NCBI GenBank assembly: GCA_030667735.1
Contig: DAOUVG010000010.1
Coordinates: forward strand, 1-17,225
Direction: 5' to 3'
Source of the DNA: Dehalococcoidales bacterium
GTDB taxonomy: Bacteria; Chloroflexota; Dehalococcoidia; Dehalococcoidales; Fen-1064
Length of the DNA: 17,225 bases
The notes beneath the pieces are model-generated. The model worked only from the letters and a program-made list of their open reading frames with translations. It was not told the origin of the DNA and did no database searches. The position numbers were made by a program, and so were the translations under genes. Position 1 is the first letter of the stretch, and every line of letters begins with the position of its first letter. Below, piece after piece: positions 1 to 7,103 of this stretch.

Positions 1-9
1 AATACGTTG

Positions 10-109
10 CTTTATTCTCTTTCCTCTCCCCCTCTGCAAAGGGATTAAGGGGGATATAAAATCCCTCTCAGTCTCCCTTTATGAAAGGGAGAGGAATTAT
101 TCAATAAAG
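10..109. repeat. Nested inverted-repeat intergenic element
   Basis: This non-coding stretch downstream of the minus-strand dNTPase gene is built from nested inverted repeats. TTCCTCTCCC at 21-30 is the exact reverse complement of GGGAGAGGAA at 87-96. Outside these, CTTTATT at 10-16 is the exact reverse complement of AATAAAG at 103-109. Inside, a 9-bp stem with a 3-nt loop lies at 72-92, and GGGAT/ATCCC forms a smaller hairpin. Such a layout fits either a small dispersed element (MITE or REP-like) or a transcript-end structure for the ppsA-dgt unit. No clear T-run follows the stem on either strand, so a classic intrinsic terminator is not established. Whether it occurs elsewhere in the genome cannot be seen here. 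Confidence 0.6.
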
Positions 110-124
110 TTCAAAGACGCCACG

Positions 125-1207
125 CTAGCTATCCGTGAACAGCCGCTGCTGCCTGGCACGGTCATCAACCAGGGACATCTCCACAGCAGTACGCAGGGCG
201 TAGCGGTCGGTCATGCCGGCGATATAATCAACGGCCTGCCGCTGATGGTCTTCGTCACGAAGACGGTATTCCGGTGGCAGCTTATCTTCATGCTTACTGA
301 AGAAGTCATACAGTCGTCGAACGACTTCCCTTGCCTGGGCTGCCTCCTCTTGGCCGGAGTGAACATCGTAGACGCGGGTGAAGAGGAATTCACGCAGGGT
401 GTTGGTTGCTTCGAGTACCGGGGCGGTCATCCCGACCGCAGGTCTGGAGTCAGAGGCGGTATCGTCTCTGACTGACCACGAGTGTTCGATGATATCGGAT
501 ACCAGGGTATTAATACGCACCGACCGTGATAGCCCGAGCACCCTGACCACAGACAGTGGCAGGTCACGCTCGGTGATGACTCCGGCCCTTATGGCGTCGT
601 CAGTGTCGTGATTGACATAAGCGACGAGGTCAGAAAGCCGACAGACCTCGCCCTCAAGGGTACCGACCTCTCCCCAGTCTTCTTTAAGGATGTGGGTTCT
701 TGTCTTGGAGTGGTTGAGGATGCCGTCTCTCACCTCCCAGGTGAGATTGAGTCCCCGGCCGTTGTTTTCGAGACGGTCGATGACCCGCAGTGACTGCTCG
801 TTGTGCCGGAATCCGGCGGGATAGAGGCCGTTGAGGACTTCCTCGCCGATGTGCCCGAAGGGCGTATGCCCGAGGTCATGGCCGAGACTGATTGCCTCGG
901 TAAGGTCTTCGTTGAGGTTAAGGGCGCGGGCAATGGTGCGGGCAATCTGGGATACCTCCAGCGTATGGGTGAGGCGTGTTACATAGTGGTCGCCCAGCGG
1001 AGCAACGAAGACCTGGGTCTTGTGCTTGAGACGGCGGAAGCTGTTGGAGTGGATGATGCGGTCGCGGTCACGCTGGAAACCGGTACGGATGGGACAGAGC
1101 TCCTCTTCCCTGAGCCTGCCACGCGACAGCCTACTCTTCCGGGCCTGGGGCGAGAGGCTTTCTTCCCGCTCCTCAGCCAGATGCCGGATTTCGGGCCGAC
1201 GACTCAC
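125..1207 (-). CDS. dgt: dGTPase-like HD-domain dNTP triphosphohydrolase
   Basis: Cytoplasmic metal-dependent hydrolase predicted to cleave dNTPs to deoxynucleoside plus triphosphate, which would control dNTP pools. The 360-residue product carries the HD signature: His81 in RLTHTLEVSQIARTIARAL, His110-Asp111 in GHDLGHTPFGH, and an Asp in the NHDTDDA segment near 200-204. The N-terminal RTGFQRDRDRIIHSNSFRRL block (about 41-60) is typical of the bacterial dGTPase-like family. I chose the GTG at 1207: its G is the last base of the ppsA stop (TAGTG), and it gives the usual short lead-in of about 30 residues. A longer frame exists to 1297 but would lie inside ppsA. No good Shine-Dalgarno precedes the GTG, so translation probably depends on re-initiation after ppsA. 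Substrate preference among dNTPs cannot be told from sequence. The family is sure, the start fairly so. Confidence 0.92.
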   Translation of the reverse strand: MSRRPEIRHLAEEREESLSPQARKSRLSRGRLREEELCPIRTGFQRDRDRIIHSNSFRRLKHKTQVFVAPLGDHYVTRLTHTLEVSQIARTIARALNLNEDLTEAISLGHDLGHTPFGHIGEEVLNGLYPAGFRHNEQSLRVIDRLENNGRGLNLTWEVRDGILNHSKTRTHILKEDWGEVGTLEGEVCRLSDLVAYVNHDTDDAIRAGVITERDLPLSVVRVLGLSRSVRINTLVSDIIEHSWSVRDDTASDSRPAVGMTAPVLEATNTLREFLFTRVYDVHSGQEEAAQAREVVRRLYDFFSKHEDKLPPEYRLRDEDHQRQAVDYIAGMTDRYALRTAVEMSLVDDRARQQRLFTDS

Positions 1208-3453
1208 TACTTCTGTAATCGCGCTTCGACTTCGGCGATTATCTCCCTGGTGCGGTCTATCATATCGGGGCTTACCGAGACCGAGGTGATGCCCCATTCC
1301 ACCAGTTTCTCAGTGAGTTCCGGGTAGACTGATGGTGCCTGCCCACAGATGGAGGAGGTGACCCCCATGCTGTTGGCGACCTTGATGGCTCTCTCCAGGG
1401 AGAGCATGACGGCTTCATCCATCTCATTGAAAGTGTCGGCCAGCTTCTCGCTGTCCCGGTCCACGCCCAGTGTCAACTGGGTAAGGTCGTTGGAACCGAT
1501 GGATATGCCGTCAATGCCGACGGCAAGGAACTTCTCCAGCAGGATAATGTTGGAGGGCACCTCGACCATCATCCATATCTTGAAGTCCTCCGAGCGCTTC
1601 AGGTTTTCACCCTCCATTATCTTGATGGTCTGGGACAGTTCATTGACGGTGCGTACGAAGGGAATCATCACCCAGAGGTTGTTGTACTTCTCACGTACCT
1701 TCTTGATGGCGGCCAGCTCCAGCTTGAAGGTTTCGATATCGGTGATGTATCGGGACGCTCCCCGGTAGCCGAGCATGGGGTTTTCTTCAGGCTGTTCGTA
1801 GTCCTCACCGCCCTTGAGTGCGCGGTACTCATTGGTCTTGAAGTCGTTTGTCCGGTAGACTACACGCCGGGGATGGAAGGCCTTTACGAAGGTCGTTAGC
1901 CCTTCGGCCAGTTTGTCGACGAACTCCTGCCCTCTGCCCTGGCTTATCATGTAGCTGGGGTGCTCGCCAATCTGGGCGACCATAAACTCGGCACGGAGCA
2001 GGCCGATGCCGTCAACATTCTGCGATGCTACGCGGTCAACTATCTCCGGCTGCGCCAGGTTGACGAGGAGCTTGGTCCTGGTCGTGATGTCGGTGCGTGC
2101 TTTGCTTTTTTCCTCTATGGCGAACTCAATCTTGCCGTCATAAACCTTACCGCCAGTACCGTTCACGGTAATGATCTGCCCGTCTTTGAGGGTGGCCATG
2201 GCCTTCCCGGTGCCGACAATACAGGGGATTCCCAGCTCCCGGCTGACAATGGCGGCGTGTGCGGTACGACCGCCGCGGTCAGTCACAATGGCTACGGCCC
2301 GTTTCATGGCGGGGACGAAGTCAGGGGTGGTCATTTCGGCGACCAGGATATCCCCATCGAGGACCTTGTCAATCTGGGAGGGGTCCGGTACCAGCTTGAC
2401 CGGGCCGGAGGCTACTCCGGGGCTGGCCGGTGACCCGGACAGTATTGCCTCAGCGTCAGTTTCAAGACCGGTAGTGATAGTCTCCCTGATGGTGGTGACG
2501 GGGCGCGTCTGGACGATGAAAAGCTCACCGGCTTCTTTGGCCCATTCAATATCCTGGGGGAACTGGTAGTGTTCTTCGAGGCGCTTACCCATCTTGGCGA
2601 GGGCAATGATATCGGCATCGGTTATCTTCTGTTGTGCCTGCTCGGCAGGAGTAAGGTCTATCTTGACATTGGGCTCCTCCGAGAGGCCGCCGTCACTCCT
2701 GACCATCTTCCACTCCTGCGCCTTGACTTCCTTGTCAACGATGCCGAGGCTTTCCTTACTGACAACGTAGTGGTCCGGGGTTACGTCCCCGGAGACAATC
2801 ATCTCACCGAGCCCGTAGACGGCCTCGATTGTTATCTTGCTCAGGTCACTGGTTGTCGGCTCAAGGGTGAACATGACGCCGGCGGCATCGGACTGGACCA
2901 TGCGCTGTACCGGTACGGCGATGCCGACCTTGAAGTGCTCGAAACCGTTCTCCACGCGGTAGAAGATTGCCCGTGCCTCGAAAAGGGATGCCCAGCACTG
3001 CTGGACGGCGACCACAACATCTTCTTCCCCGCTGATATTGAGGAAGGTGGCCTGCTGCCCGGCGAAAGAGGCTTCGGGCAGGTCTTCGGCAGTTGCCGAC
3101 GAACGCACGGCAACATGTCCCTGGCCCATCTTCCGGTAGGATGCCCTGATTTCCTCGGCCAGTCCACCGGACATGGGCGCATCCAGGATGACCTGCTTGG
3201 CCCTGGCGGAGATATCCTGGAGTTGTCGGCTGTCATTGGGGTCCAGTGGTGCCAGCAAAGCGCGAAGCTGGTCAGTGATACCCGTCTCTTCGAGGAAGGA
3301 GTAATAGGCGCTGGCGGTCACGATAAAACCGGGCGGGACAGGTATGCCCGCATTGGTCATTTCACCGAGATTTGCCCCTTTACCACCAACAAGGGGAATA
3401 TCGTTCCTGGTTACCTCGTCGAACCAAACTATGTTCCGGCCACTCTGGTGCAT
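1207..3453 (-). CDS. ppsA: Phosphoenolpyruvate synthase (pyruvate, water dikinase)
   Basis: Cytoplasmic enzyme that converts pyruvate, ATP and water to PEP, AMP and phosphate, the gluconeogenic entry from pyruvate. At 748 residues it is near the usual length. Domains in order: an ATP-grasp-like pyruvate-phosphate dikinase N-domain (about 5-325, with GGKGANLGEM and VRSSATAEDLPEASFAGQQ); the swivelling phosphohistidine domain with GGRTAHAAIVSRELGIP (phosphorylated His about 399); and the C-terminal PEP-binding barrel, with GSNDLTQLTLGVDRDS and SICGQAPS (Cys about 703). The His motif reads TAHAAIVSREL rather than the TSHAAVVARGMG of pyruvate phosphate dikinase, which favours PpsA. Start choice: AGGAGG at 3460-3465 directly abuts an ATG at 3459, but lies 6 nt before the ATG at 3453, so 3453 is preferred. 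The 3459 start would add two residues. The stop overlaps the dgt GTG. Confidence 0.95.
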   Translation of the reverse strand: MHQSGRNIVWFDEVTRNDIPLVGGKGANLGEMTNAGIPVPPGFIVTASAYYSFLEETGITDQLRALLAPLDPNDSRQLQDISARAKQVILDAPMSGGLAEEIRASYRKMGQGHVAVRSSATAEDLPEASFAGQQATFLNISGEEDVVVAVQQCWASLFEARAIFYRVENGFEHFKVGIAVPVQRMVQSDAAGVMFTLEPTTSDLSKITIEAVYGLGEMIVSGDVTPDHYVVSKESLGIVDKEVKAQEWKMVRSDGGLSEEPNVKIDLTPAEQAQQKITDADIIALAKMGKRLEEHYQFPQDIEWAKEAGELFIVQTRPVTTIRETITTGLETDAEAILSGSPASPGVASGPVKLVPDPSQIDKVLDGDILVAEMTTPDFVPAMKRAVAIVTDRGGRTAHAAIVSRELGIPCIVGTGKAMATLKDGQIITVNGTGGKVYDGKIEFAIEEKSKARTDITTRTKLLVNLAQPEIVDRVASQNVDGIGLLRAEFMVAQIGEHPSYMISQGRGQEFVDKLAEGLTTFVKAFHPRRVVYRTNDFKTNEYRALKGGEDYEQPEENPMLGYRGASRYITDIETFKLELAAIKKVREKYNNLWVMIPFVRTVNELSQTIKIMEGENLKRSEDFKIWMMVEVPSNIILLEKFLAVGIDGISIGSNDLTQLTLGVDRDSEKLADTFNEMDEAVMLSLERAIKVANSMGVTSSICGQAPSVYPELTEKLVEWGITSVSVSPDMIDRTREIIAEVEARLQK

Positions 3454-3536
3454 CGGCATCCTCCTCTAAATAAGGGTAAGCCTATTGTTCTATAGTATTA
3501 CATCAAAAGTGGTAAAGCAATATTATATCCTTCGAC

Positions 3537-3545
3537 ATTATACCA
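3537..3545 (-). promoter_or_regulatory. Candidate extended -10 promoter for ppsA-dgt
   Basis: On the minus strand, TGG directly precedes a perfect TATAAT (TATAAT at 3542-3537, TG at 3545-3544), matching an extended -10. A weak TTGCCC lies 19 nt upstream (3562-3567), which is a poor -35. It would give a leader of about 75 nt before the ppsA Shine-Dalgarno. A second TATAAT at 3527-3522 on the same strand has no -35 partner. Confidence 0.35.
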
Positions 3546-3610
3546 CGTGATGGAAGGGCACGGGCAATCCCACTTCAAGTGACCCGCGGTGGTGGCACCT
3601 CAGTCTCAAT

Positions 3611-3640
3611 TTGACACTGGGAGCGTACTGGAGTTAATAT
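3611..3640 (+). promoter_or_regulatory. Sigma70-type promoter for the DUF151 gene
   Basis: A perfect TTGACA at 3611-3616 is followed after 18 nt by TAATAT at 3635-3640 (4 of 6 to consensus). Transcription would begin near 3647, giving a leader of about 30 nt that includes the AGGAGG at 3664-3669. It is divergent from the ppsA promoter. Confidence 0.55.
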
Positions 3641-3675
3641 TAAATGTACCTGCGGGGGAGAAGAGGAGGTCCGCC

Positions 3676-4224
3676 ATGATAGAAATGGTTGTGGATAGCA
3701 TTCGGGTGAGCCTCATGAACTACCAGCGGGTGGTCATGCTCAAGGAGAAGACGACCGACCGGTACCTGCCTATCTGGATAGGGCCTGCCGAGGCGGATGC
3801 TATCGCTGTCAAGCTGCAGGGCGTGAGTGTGCCCCGGCCGATGACGCATGACCTGATGCAGTCTATTGTTGATGTCCTGGGTGTCAGTATCAATTCGGTC
3901 GTTGTCAGTGACCTCAGGGATGATACTTTCTTTGCCAAGATTGTACTGAATATAGATGGCGGGCAGGTGGAGGTGGACTCCCGGCCCAGCGATGCTATTG
4001 CGATGGCGGTGAGAGTGGAAGCACCGATATATGCTGAGGATATAGTGCTGGAGAAAGCGGGCATCGTGCTGGACAAGGAGACGGGCAAGCCGGTAGGGGA
4101 GCCGAAGGACATAGACCGTGCCGCTGGTAAACCGGTGAGCGAAGAAGAGATGAAGAAGATGTCCGCCTTCTACGATTTCATCAACACCCTTGATATGGAG
4201 GATTTTGACAAGAGAAAGTCCTGA
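3676..4224 (+). CDS. Bifunctional nuclease family protein (DUF151/BFN)
   Basis: A 182-residue member of the DUF151 (PF02577) family. Plant members have been reported as bifunctional RNase/DNase, but the bacterial role is poorly defined. Recognisable blocks are LPIWIGPAEADAIA (31-44), RPMTHDL (54-60), a central strand region about 72-100, and DSRPSDAIAMAVR (101-113), followed by VLEKAGI (124-130). The charged tail, about 131-182, is not a UVR domain that I can recognise. The start at 3676 is set by AGGAGG at 3664-3669 with 6-nt spacing. A GTG frame running back to 3589 would overlap the promoter and lacks family similarity. The gene sits between ppsA (divergent) and the ATP synthase operon (downstream) but has its own promoter and terminator, so it looks like a single-gene unit. 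The family call is firm and the biochemical activity is inferred. Confidence 0.88.
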   Translation: MIEMVVDSIRVSLMNYQRVVMLKEKTTDRYLPIWIGPAEADAIAVKLQGVSVPRPMTHDLMQSIVDVLGVSINSVVVSDLRDDTFFAKIVLNIDGGQVEVDSRPSDAIAMAVRVEAPIYAEDIVLEKAGIVLDKETGKPVGEPKDIDRAAGKPVSEEEMKKMSAFYDFINTLDMEDFDKRKS

Positions 4225-4257
4225 GCAGGAACAGGTCTGCATGGTAGGGGAGTGTAG

Positions 4258-4277
4258 TCCGGGTAGCAAATATCCGG
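4258..4277 (+). repeat. CCGG hairpin motif, copy 1
   Basis: TCCGGGTAGCAAATATCCGG lies between the DUF151 stop and its terminator. Nearly the same sequence, TCCGGGTAGCCAATACCGG, recurs at 7043-7061 before atpA. The ends pair (CCGG/CCGG), and an overlapping AGCAAA/TTTGCT inverted repeat (4265-4284) is also possible. Function unknown. Confidence 0.4.
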
Positions 4278-4299
4278 TTTGCTGAGTGGTAAAGATACT

Positions 4300-4331
4300 A
4301 AGTCCTGCAACTGTTACGTTGCAGGACTTTT
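4300..4331 (+). terminator. Intrinsic terminator between DUF151 and the atp operon
   Basis: A perfect 12-bp stem, AAGTCCTGCAAC (4300-4311) with GTTGCAGGACTT (4318-4329), encloses a 6-nt loop and is followed by a short T-run (TTTT at 4328-4331). It lies 75 nt after the DUF151 stop and 35 nt before the -35 element of the atp promoter, so it separates the two units. The short U-tract leaves some room for an attenuator instead. Confidence 0.75.
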
Positions 4332-4365
4332 CATGTATCAGGGGCAGGTGGTAGGGGTGCATGGT

Positions 4366-4394
4366 TTGACTTGGATGGGAAGATTTGCTATGCT
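4366..4394 (+). promoter_or_regulatory. Promoter of the ATP synthase operon, leaderless geometry
   Basis: TTGACT at 4366-4371 (5 of 6) is followed after exactly 17 nt by TATGCT at 4389-4394 (4 of 6). Only 9 nt, GCATTCGAT, separate the -10 from the ATG at 4404, so transcription would start within 2-3 nt of the start codon. No Shine-Dalgarno precedes that ATG, which fits a leaderless transcript. The rpsP promoter in this window has the same spacing. Confidence 0.55.
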
Positions 4395-4403
4395 GCATTC
4401 GAT

Positions 4404-4628
4404 ATGGACAAGCGACTTGCGGCGCTGGGGTTACTGGGCGTCGGTTTTTTTGTCGCTGGTTCTATCATCCTGGGTGTGGTCGGCGGAAGCTGGCTCGATA
4501 CCAAGTTTGGCAGTGAACCCCTCTGGCTGATAGTCGGGTTGCTGCTCGGGGTTGTGGTCGCTTTCTATGGTGTCTATACCATGCTCCGACCCTTCCTGGA
4601 TAACAAACAGAATAAGGGGAACAGCTAG
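4404..4628 (+). CDS. atpZ: AtpZ/AtpI-type small ATP synthase accessory membrane protein
   Basis: A 74-residue protein with two predicted membrane helices (about 5-29 and 41-63). The GGSWLDTKFGSEPLW loop between them is typical of the AtpZ/AtpI family (PF09527-like), which is commonly the first gene of F-type ATP synthase operons and is linked to assembly of the c-ring or to Mg2+/Ca2+ uptake. The ATG at 4404 is preferred. An in-frame TTG at 4371 would add 11 residues, but it overlaps the -35 element and lacks a ribosome site, while 4404 fits a leaderless start. The stop overlaps the atpB GTG by one base (TAGTG at 4626-4630). Residues after about 65 are polar and probably cytoplasmic. Family membership rests on topology, motif and position, since sequence conservation in this family is low. 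Confidence 0.8.
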   Translation: MDKRLAALGLLGVGFFVAGSIILGVVGGSWLDTKFGSEPLWLIVGLLLGVVVAFYGVYTMLRPFLDNKQNKGNS

Positions 4629-5596
4629 TGTCTAGAAAAGGCTGTCTGGGTTGCTCATTCCCGGTTCTGATTACAATAGTAGTTGTCGTTCTGGCGGTCG
4701 GTGTCGTTAGTCTCCTGAGCGGTGCTCTAGGCAAAGCTATCATCGGTGAAGTGGGACTTCCCGAACTGTTTACCGTCGACGCGCCACACGTGCAGCTCCC
4801 TGCCGAAGTGATATTCCATATCGGCGGATTTGCGGTTACCAATACCCTGCTGGCATCCTGGATTACGATAGTCATTCTGGCATTCTTCGCCTGGGCGGTT
4901 ACCCACCGGATTAAGGTCATTCCATCACGTCTGCAGAACCTGCTGGAGTTCGCCCTGGAGTGGCTGATGAATTTCTGTATCGATGTTGCCGGCGAGAAGA
5001 ACGGGCGCCGTTTCTTCCCGATAATAACCACTATCTTCCTTTTTGTCATCATGAACTCGTGGCTGAGCCTGGTTCCCGGCTTCGGCTCAATCACATACAC
5101 CGTAGTTGAGCACGGAGAAACGCACGTCCTTCCCTTGCTGCGGGGTGCCAATACGGATATCAACTTCACACTGGCCCTGGCATTGATATCCTTTGTCTTC
5201 GTGGAGTACCTGGGTATCCGCGAGGGCGGCCTGCGTTATTTCACCAAGTTCATCAATGTCAGGCAGTTCGGCCAGGGTGTCGGTCAGTTGTTGCGCGGTA
5301 AGGTGAAAAGCGGGTTTGGCGGCATATTCATGGGTGTTATTGACATGTTCGTCGGTGTACTCGAGGGGATAGGCGAGATGATGCGAGTTGTCAGTTTTAC
5401 CTTCCGTCTCTTCGGCAATATGCTCGGCGGCGAGATACTGATATTGATGATGCTGTTCCTGATGCCGTTCTTGCTGGCGGTCCCGTTCTACGGACTGGAA
5501 ATGCTGGTCGGCGCTATCCAGGCGCTTATCTTCGGCGGACTGACACTGGTATTTGCCACCATGGCAGTCACCCAGCACGAACATGAAGCCTCATGA
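4628..5596 (+). CDS. atpB: F-type ATP synthase subunit a
   Basis: Membrane subunit of Fo that forms the two proton half-channels beside the c-ring. At 322 residues it is longer than the E. coli protein. Key evidence is FRLFGNMLGGE, with the essential Arg at about residue 260, the NSWLSLVPGFGS segment, and a C-terminal helix pair ending in AIQALIFGGLTLVFATMAV. An extra hydrophobic N-terminal helix (about 12-33) follows a CLGC pair. A segment around KVKSGFGGIFMGVIDMFVGVLEGIGE precedes the Arg helix. Translation starts at a GTG that shares its first base with the atpZ stop; AAGGGGA 8 nt upstream can serve as the ribosome site. The gene end carries a hairpin and a repeated element (5588-5620). 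Identity is certain. Confidence 0.96.
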   Translation: MSRKGCLGCSFPVLITIVVVVLAVGVVSLLSGALGKAIIGEVGLPELFTVDAPHVQLPAEVIFHIGGFAVTNTLLASWITIVILAFFAWAVTHRIKVIPSRLQNLLEFALEWLMNFCIDVAGEKNGRRFFPIITTIFLFVIMNSWLSLVPGFGSITYTVVEHGETHVLPLLRGANTDINFTLALALISFVFVEYLGIREGGLRYFTKFINVRQFGQGVGQLLRGKVKSGFGGIFMGVIDMFVGVLEGIGEMMRVVSFTFRLFGNMLGGEILILMMLFLMPFLLAVPFYGLEMLVGAIQALIFGGLTLVFATMAVTQHEHEAS

Positions 5597-5620
5597 GTAT
5601 GAGGCCTAATGAGTATGAGG
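5588..5620 (+). repeat. Hairpin over the atpB stop and 16-bp tandem repeat
   Basis: GCCTCAT (5588-5594) and ATGAGGC (5599-5605) form a 7-bp stem with loop GAGT across the atpB stop codon. ATGAGTATGAGG occurs at 5593-5604 and exactly again at 5609-5620, a 16-bp period. It sits at the head of the 91-nt atpB-atpE gap, which is the longest gap inside the operon. Confidence 0.6.
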
Positions 5621-5663
5621 AATCCAGTTGAGGAGCAAGACCACAACATACGTATATGGTTGA

Positions 5664-5927
<264 letters not shown>

Positions 5928-5951
5928 TCTACTGTCCGGAAGGGGGATACT

Positions 5952-6452
5952 GTGGAAGGACTAGGTATCAATCTATCTACTTTGATAGCACAGTTGGTTA
6001 GCTTCCTTGTCCTCTTTGGGCTGCTCTATTTCTTTGCCTACAAACCGATTCTGAGGATGTTCGATGAACGCTCACAGAAGATAAAGGATAGCGTGGAGCA
6101 GGCGGAACAGGTGAGGGAGCAGGCGGCGCATGCCGAGGAGGAGAACCGGAAGCAGCTGGAGGCGGCCTCCAAGGAGGGACAGGAGGCAATAGCCCGGGCA
6201 ATGCGGGCCGGAGATGAGGCCAGGCAAAGGGCCGAAGAAGAGGCAAAAGTACAGGCCGGAACTCTGCTGGATAAGGCACGCCAGGAGATTCAGCGTGAGA
6301 GGGATGAAGCCATTGGTGAGTTGCATCAGGAGTTTGCCGATCTGGCGATAGTGGCCGCGGAGAAGGTCATTGAGAAGTCACTGGACAAGGAAGCGCACCG
6401 CGCGTTGATAGACAAGGTGCTTGAGGAGAGCGGCATCTTGAAAGAGGACTAG
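5952..6452 (+). CDS. atpF: F-type ATP synthase subunit b
   Basis: Peripheral-stalk subunit, 166 residues. One N-terminal membrane helix (about 9-30, STLIAQLVSFLVLFGLLYFF) leads into KPILRMFDERSQKI, which marks the membrane exit. A long charged coiled coil rich in Glu, Lys, Arg and Ala follows to about 135. The C-terminal VAAEKVIEKSLDKEAHRALID is the region that contacts the delta subunit. Only one b gene is present, so the stalk would be a b2 homodimer rather than the b/b' pair of photosynthetic bacteria. Start is GTG at 5952, after AAGGGGG with 5-6 nt spacing. It follows atpE by 24 nt and precedes atpH. Confidence 0.96.
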   Translation: MEGLGINLSTLIAQLVSFLVLFGLLYFFAYKPILRMFDERSQKIKDSVEQAEQVREQAAHAEEENRKQLEAASKEGQEAIARAMRAGDEARQRAEEEAKVQAGTLLDKARQEIQRERDEAIGELHQEFADLAIVAAEKVIEKSLDKEAHRALIDKVLEESGILKED

Positions 6453-6476
6453 TCGTTTACATGTGAGGAGTTGAGG

Positions 6477-7025
6477 ATGGCCAATAGCGTTTACGCGAGA
6501 CGTTACGCACAGGCGGTCTTCCGAATGGCACAGGAGAGCCAGGAGCAGAACCGGTGGCAGTCTGACCTTAGGAAAATTGCCAGCATGTGCCGGGATGAAG
6601 CATTGTTTGCCCTGCTGGAAAACCGCGAGGTCTCCTTTGAGGAGAAGGAGCGGGTACTGTCTCAGCGGCTGGGTGAGATACACCCGATGGCACTGAAGCT
6701 GGTATCGATGCTGGTGGCGAAGGGGCGGCTGGCTATGATGGAGGACATCTCGGATGAGTACCAGCAGTTGCTGGACGAATACCGTGGCATTGAAGGCGCA
6801 GAAGTCGCCGAGGTTATCACGGCTATTCCTCTCGATGATGAGGAAAGGCTCAAGATAGGCGAACGGATTACGGAAATAGTCGGCAAGCCGGTAATGCTTA
6901 AGTCAAAGGTAGACCCAACCGTTATCGGTGGCGTTATTATCAGGGTGGGAGATAAGCTTATCGACGGCAGTATCCGCAGCAAGCTGACGGCCCTGAGGAA
7001 AGAACTGGGTGGTGCAGGCAGGTAG
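6477..7025 (+). CDS. atpH: F-type ATP synthase subunit delta
   Basis: Peripheral-stalk subunit (OSCP-like), 182 residues, that joins the b dimer to the top of the alpha/beta hexamer. The N-terminal helical domain begins SVYARRYAQAVF, typical of delta. The C-terminal part has AEVITAIPLDDEERLKI and ends DPTVIGGVIIRVGDKLIDGSIRSKLTALRKEL, the conserved family ending. Start choice: GAGGAG at 6465-6470 directly abuts an in-frame TTG at 6471 but is 6 nt from the ATG at 6477, so the ATG is preferred and gives the usual MANS-type N terminus. A 78-nt gap with a hairpin follows before atpA. Confidence 0.95.
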   Translation: MANSVYARRYAQAVFRMAQESQEQNRWQSDLRKIASMCRDEALFALLENREVSFEEKERVLSQRLGEIHPMALKLVSMLVAKGRLAMMEDISDEYQQLLDEYRGIEGAEVAEVITAIPLDDEERLKIGERITEIVGKPVMLKSKVDPTVIGGVIIRVGDKLIDGSIRSKLTALRKELGGAGR

Positions 7026-7040
7026 CGGTCTGTGCGTTAT

Positions 7041-7064
7041 ACTCCGGGTAGCCAATACCGGAGT
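7041..7064 (+). repeat. CCGG hairpin motif, copy 2, upstream of atpA
   Basis: ACTCCGG (7041-7047) and CCGGAGT (7058-7064) form a perfect 7-bp stem with a 10-nt loop in the atpH-atpA gap. An alternative GGTA/TACC pairing overlaps it. The core matches the sequence at 4258-4277 apart from one substitution and a one-base length difference. With no T-run it is not a terminator. It could stabilise or process the mRNA, or influence atpA translation. Confidence 0.5.
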
Positions 7065-7103
7065 TACATGCAGTCTTCTGTTGGACTACGGGAGGTAACT
7101 TAG

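Noticed and set aside
1208..1297. 30-residue N-terminal extension of the dNTPase into ppsA
   Set aside because: It would overlap the end of ppsA and adds non-family residues. The GTG at the ppsA stop gives the expected start.
1207..3453. Pyruvate phosphate dikinase instead of PEP synthase
   Set aside because: The phosphohistidine motif and the length near 750 residues fit PpsA rather than PPDK of about 880 residues with TSHAAVVARGMG.
2569..3495. Long plus-strand open frame (308 codons) opposite ppsA
   Set aside because: It lies wholly antisense to conserved PEP synthase domains, has no family similarity and no ribosome site. It is a shadow of codon bias.
3640..4398. Minus-strand open frame of 252 codons opposite the DUF151 gene
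   Set aside because: His/Gln-rich translation without motifs, antisense to a well-supported gene, and it runs through the terminator hairpin and atp promoter.
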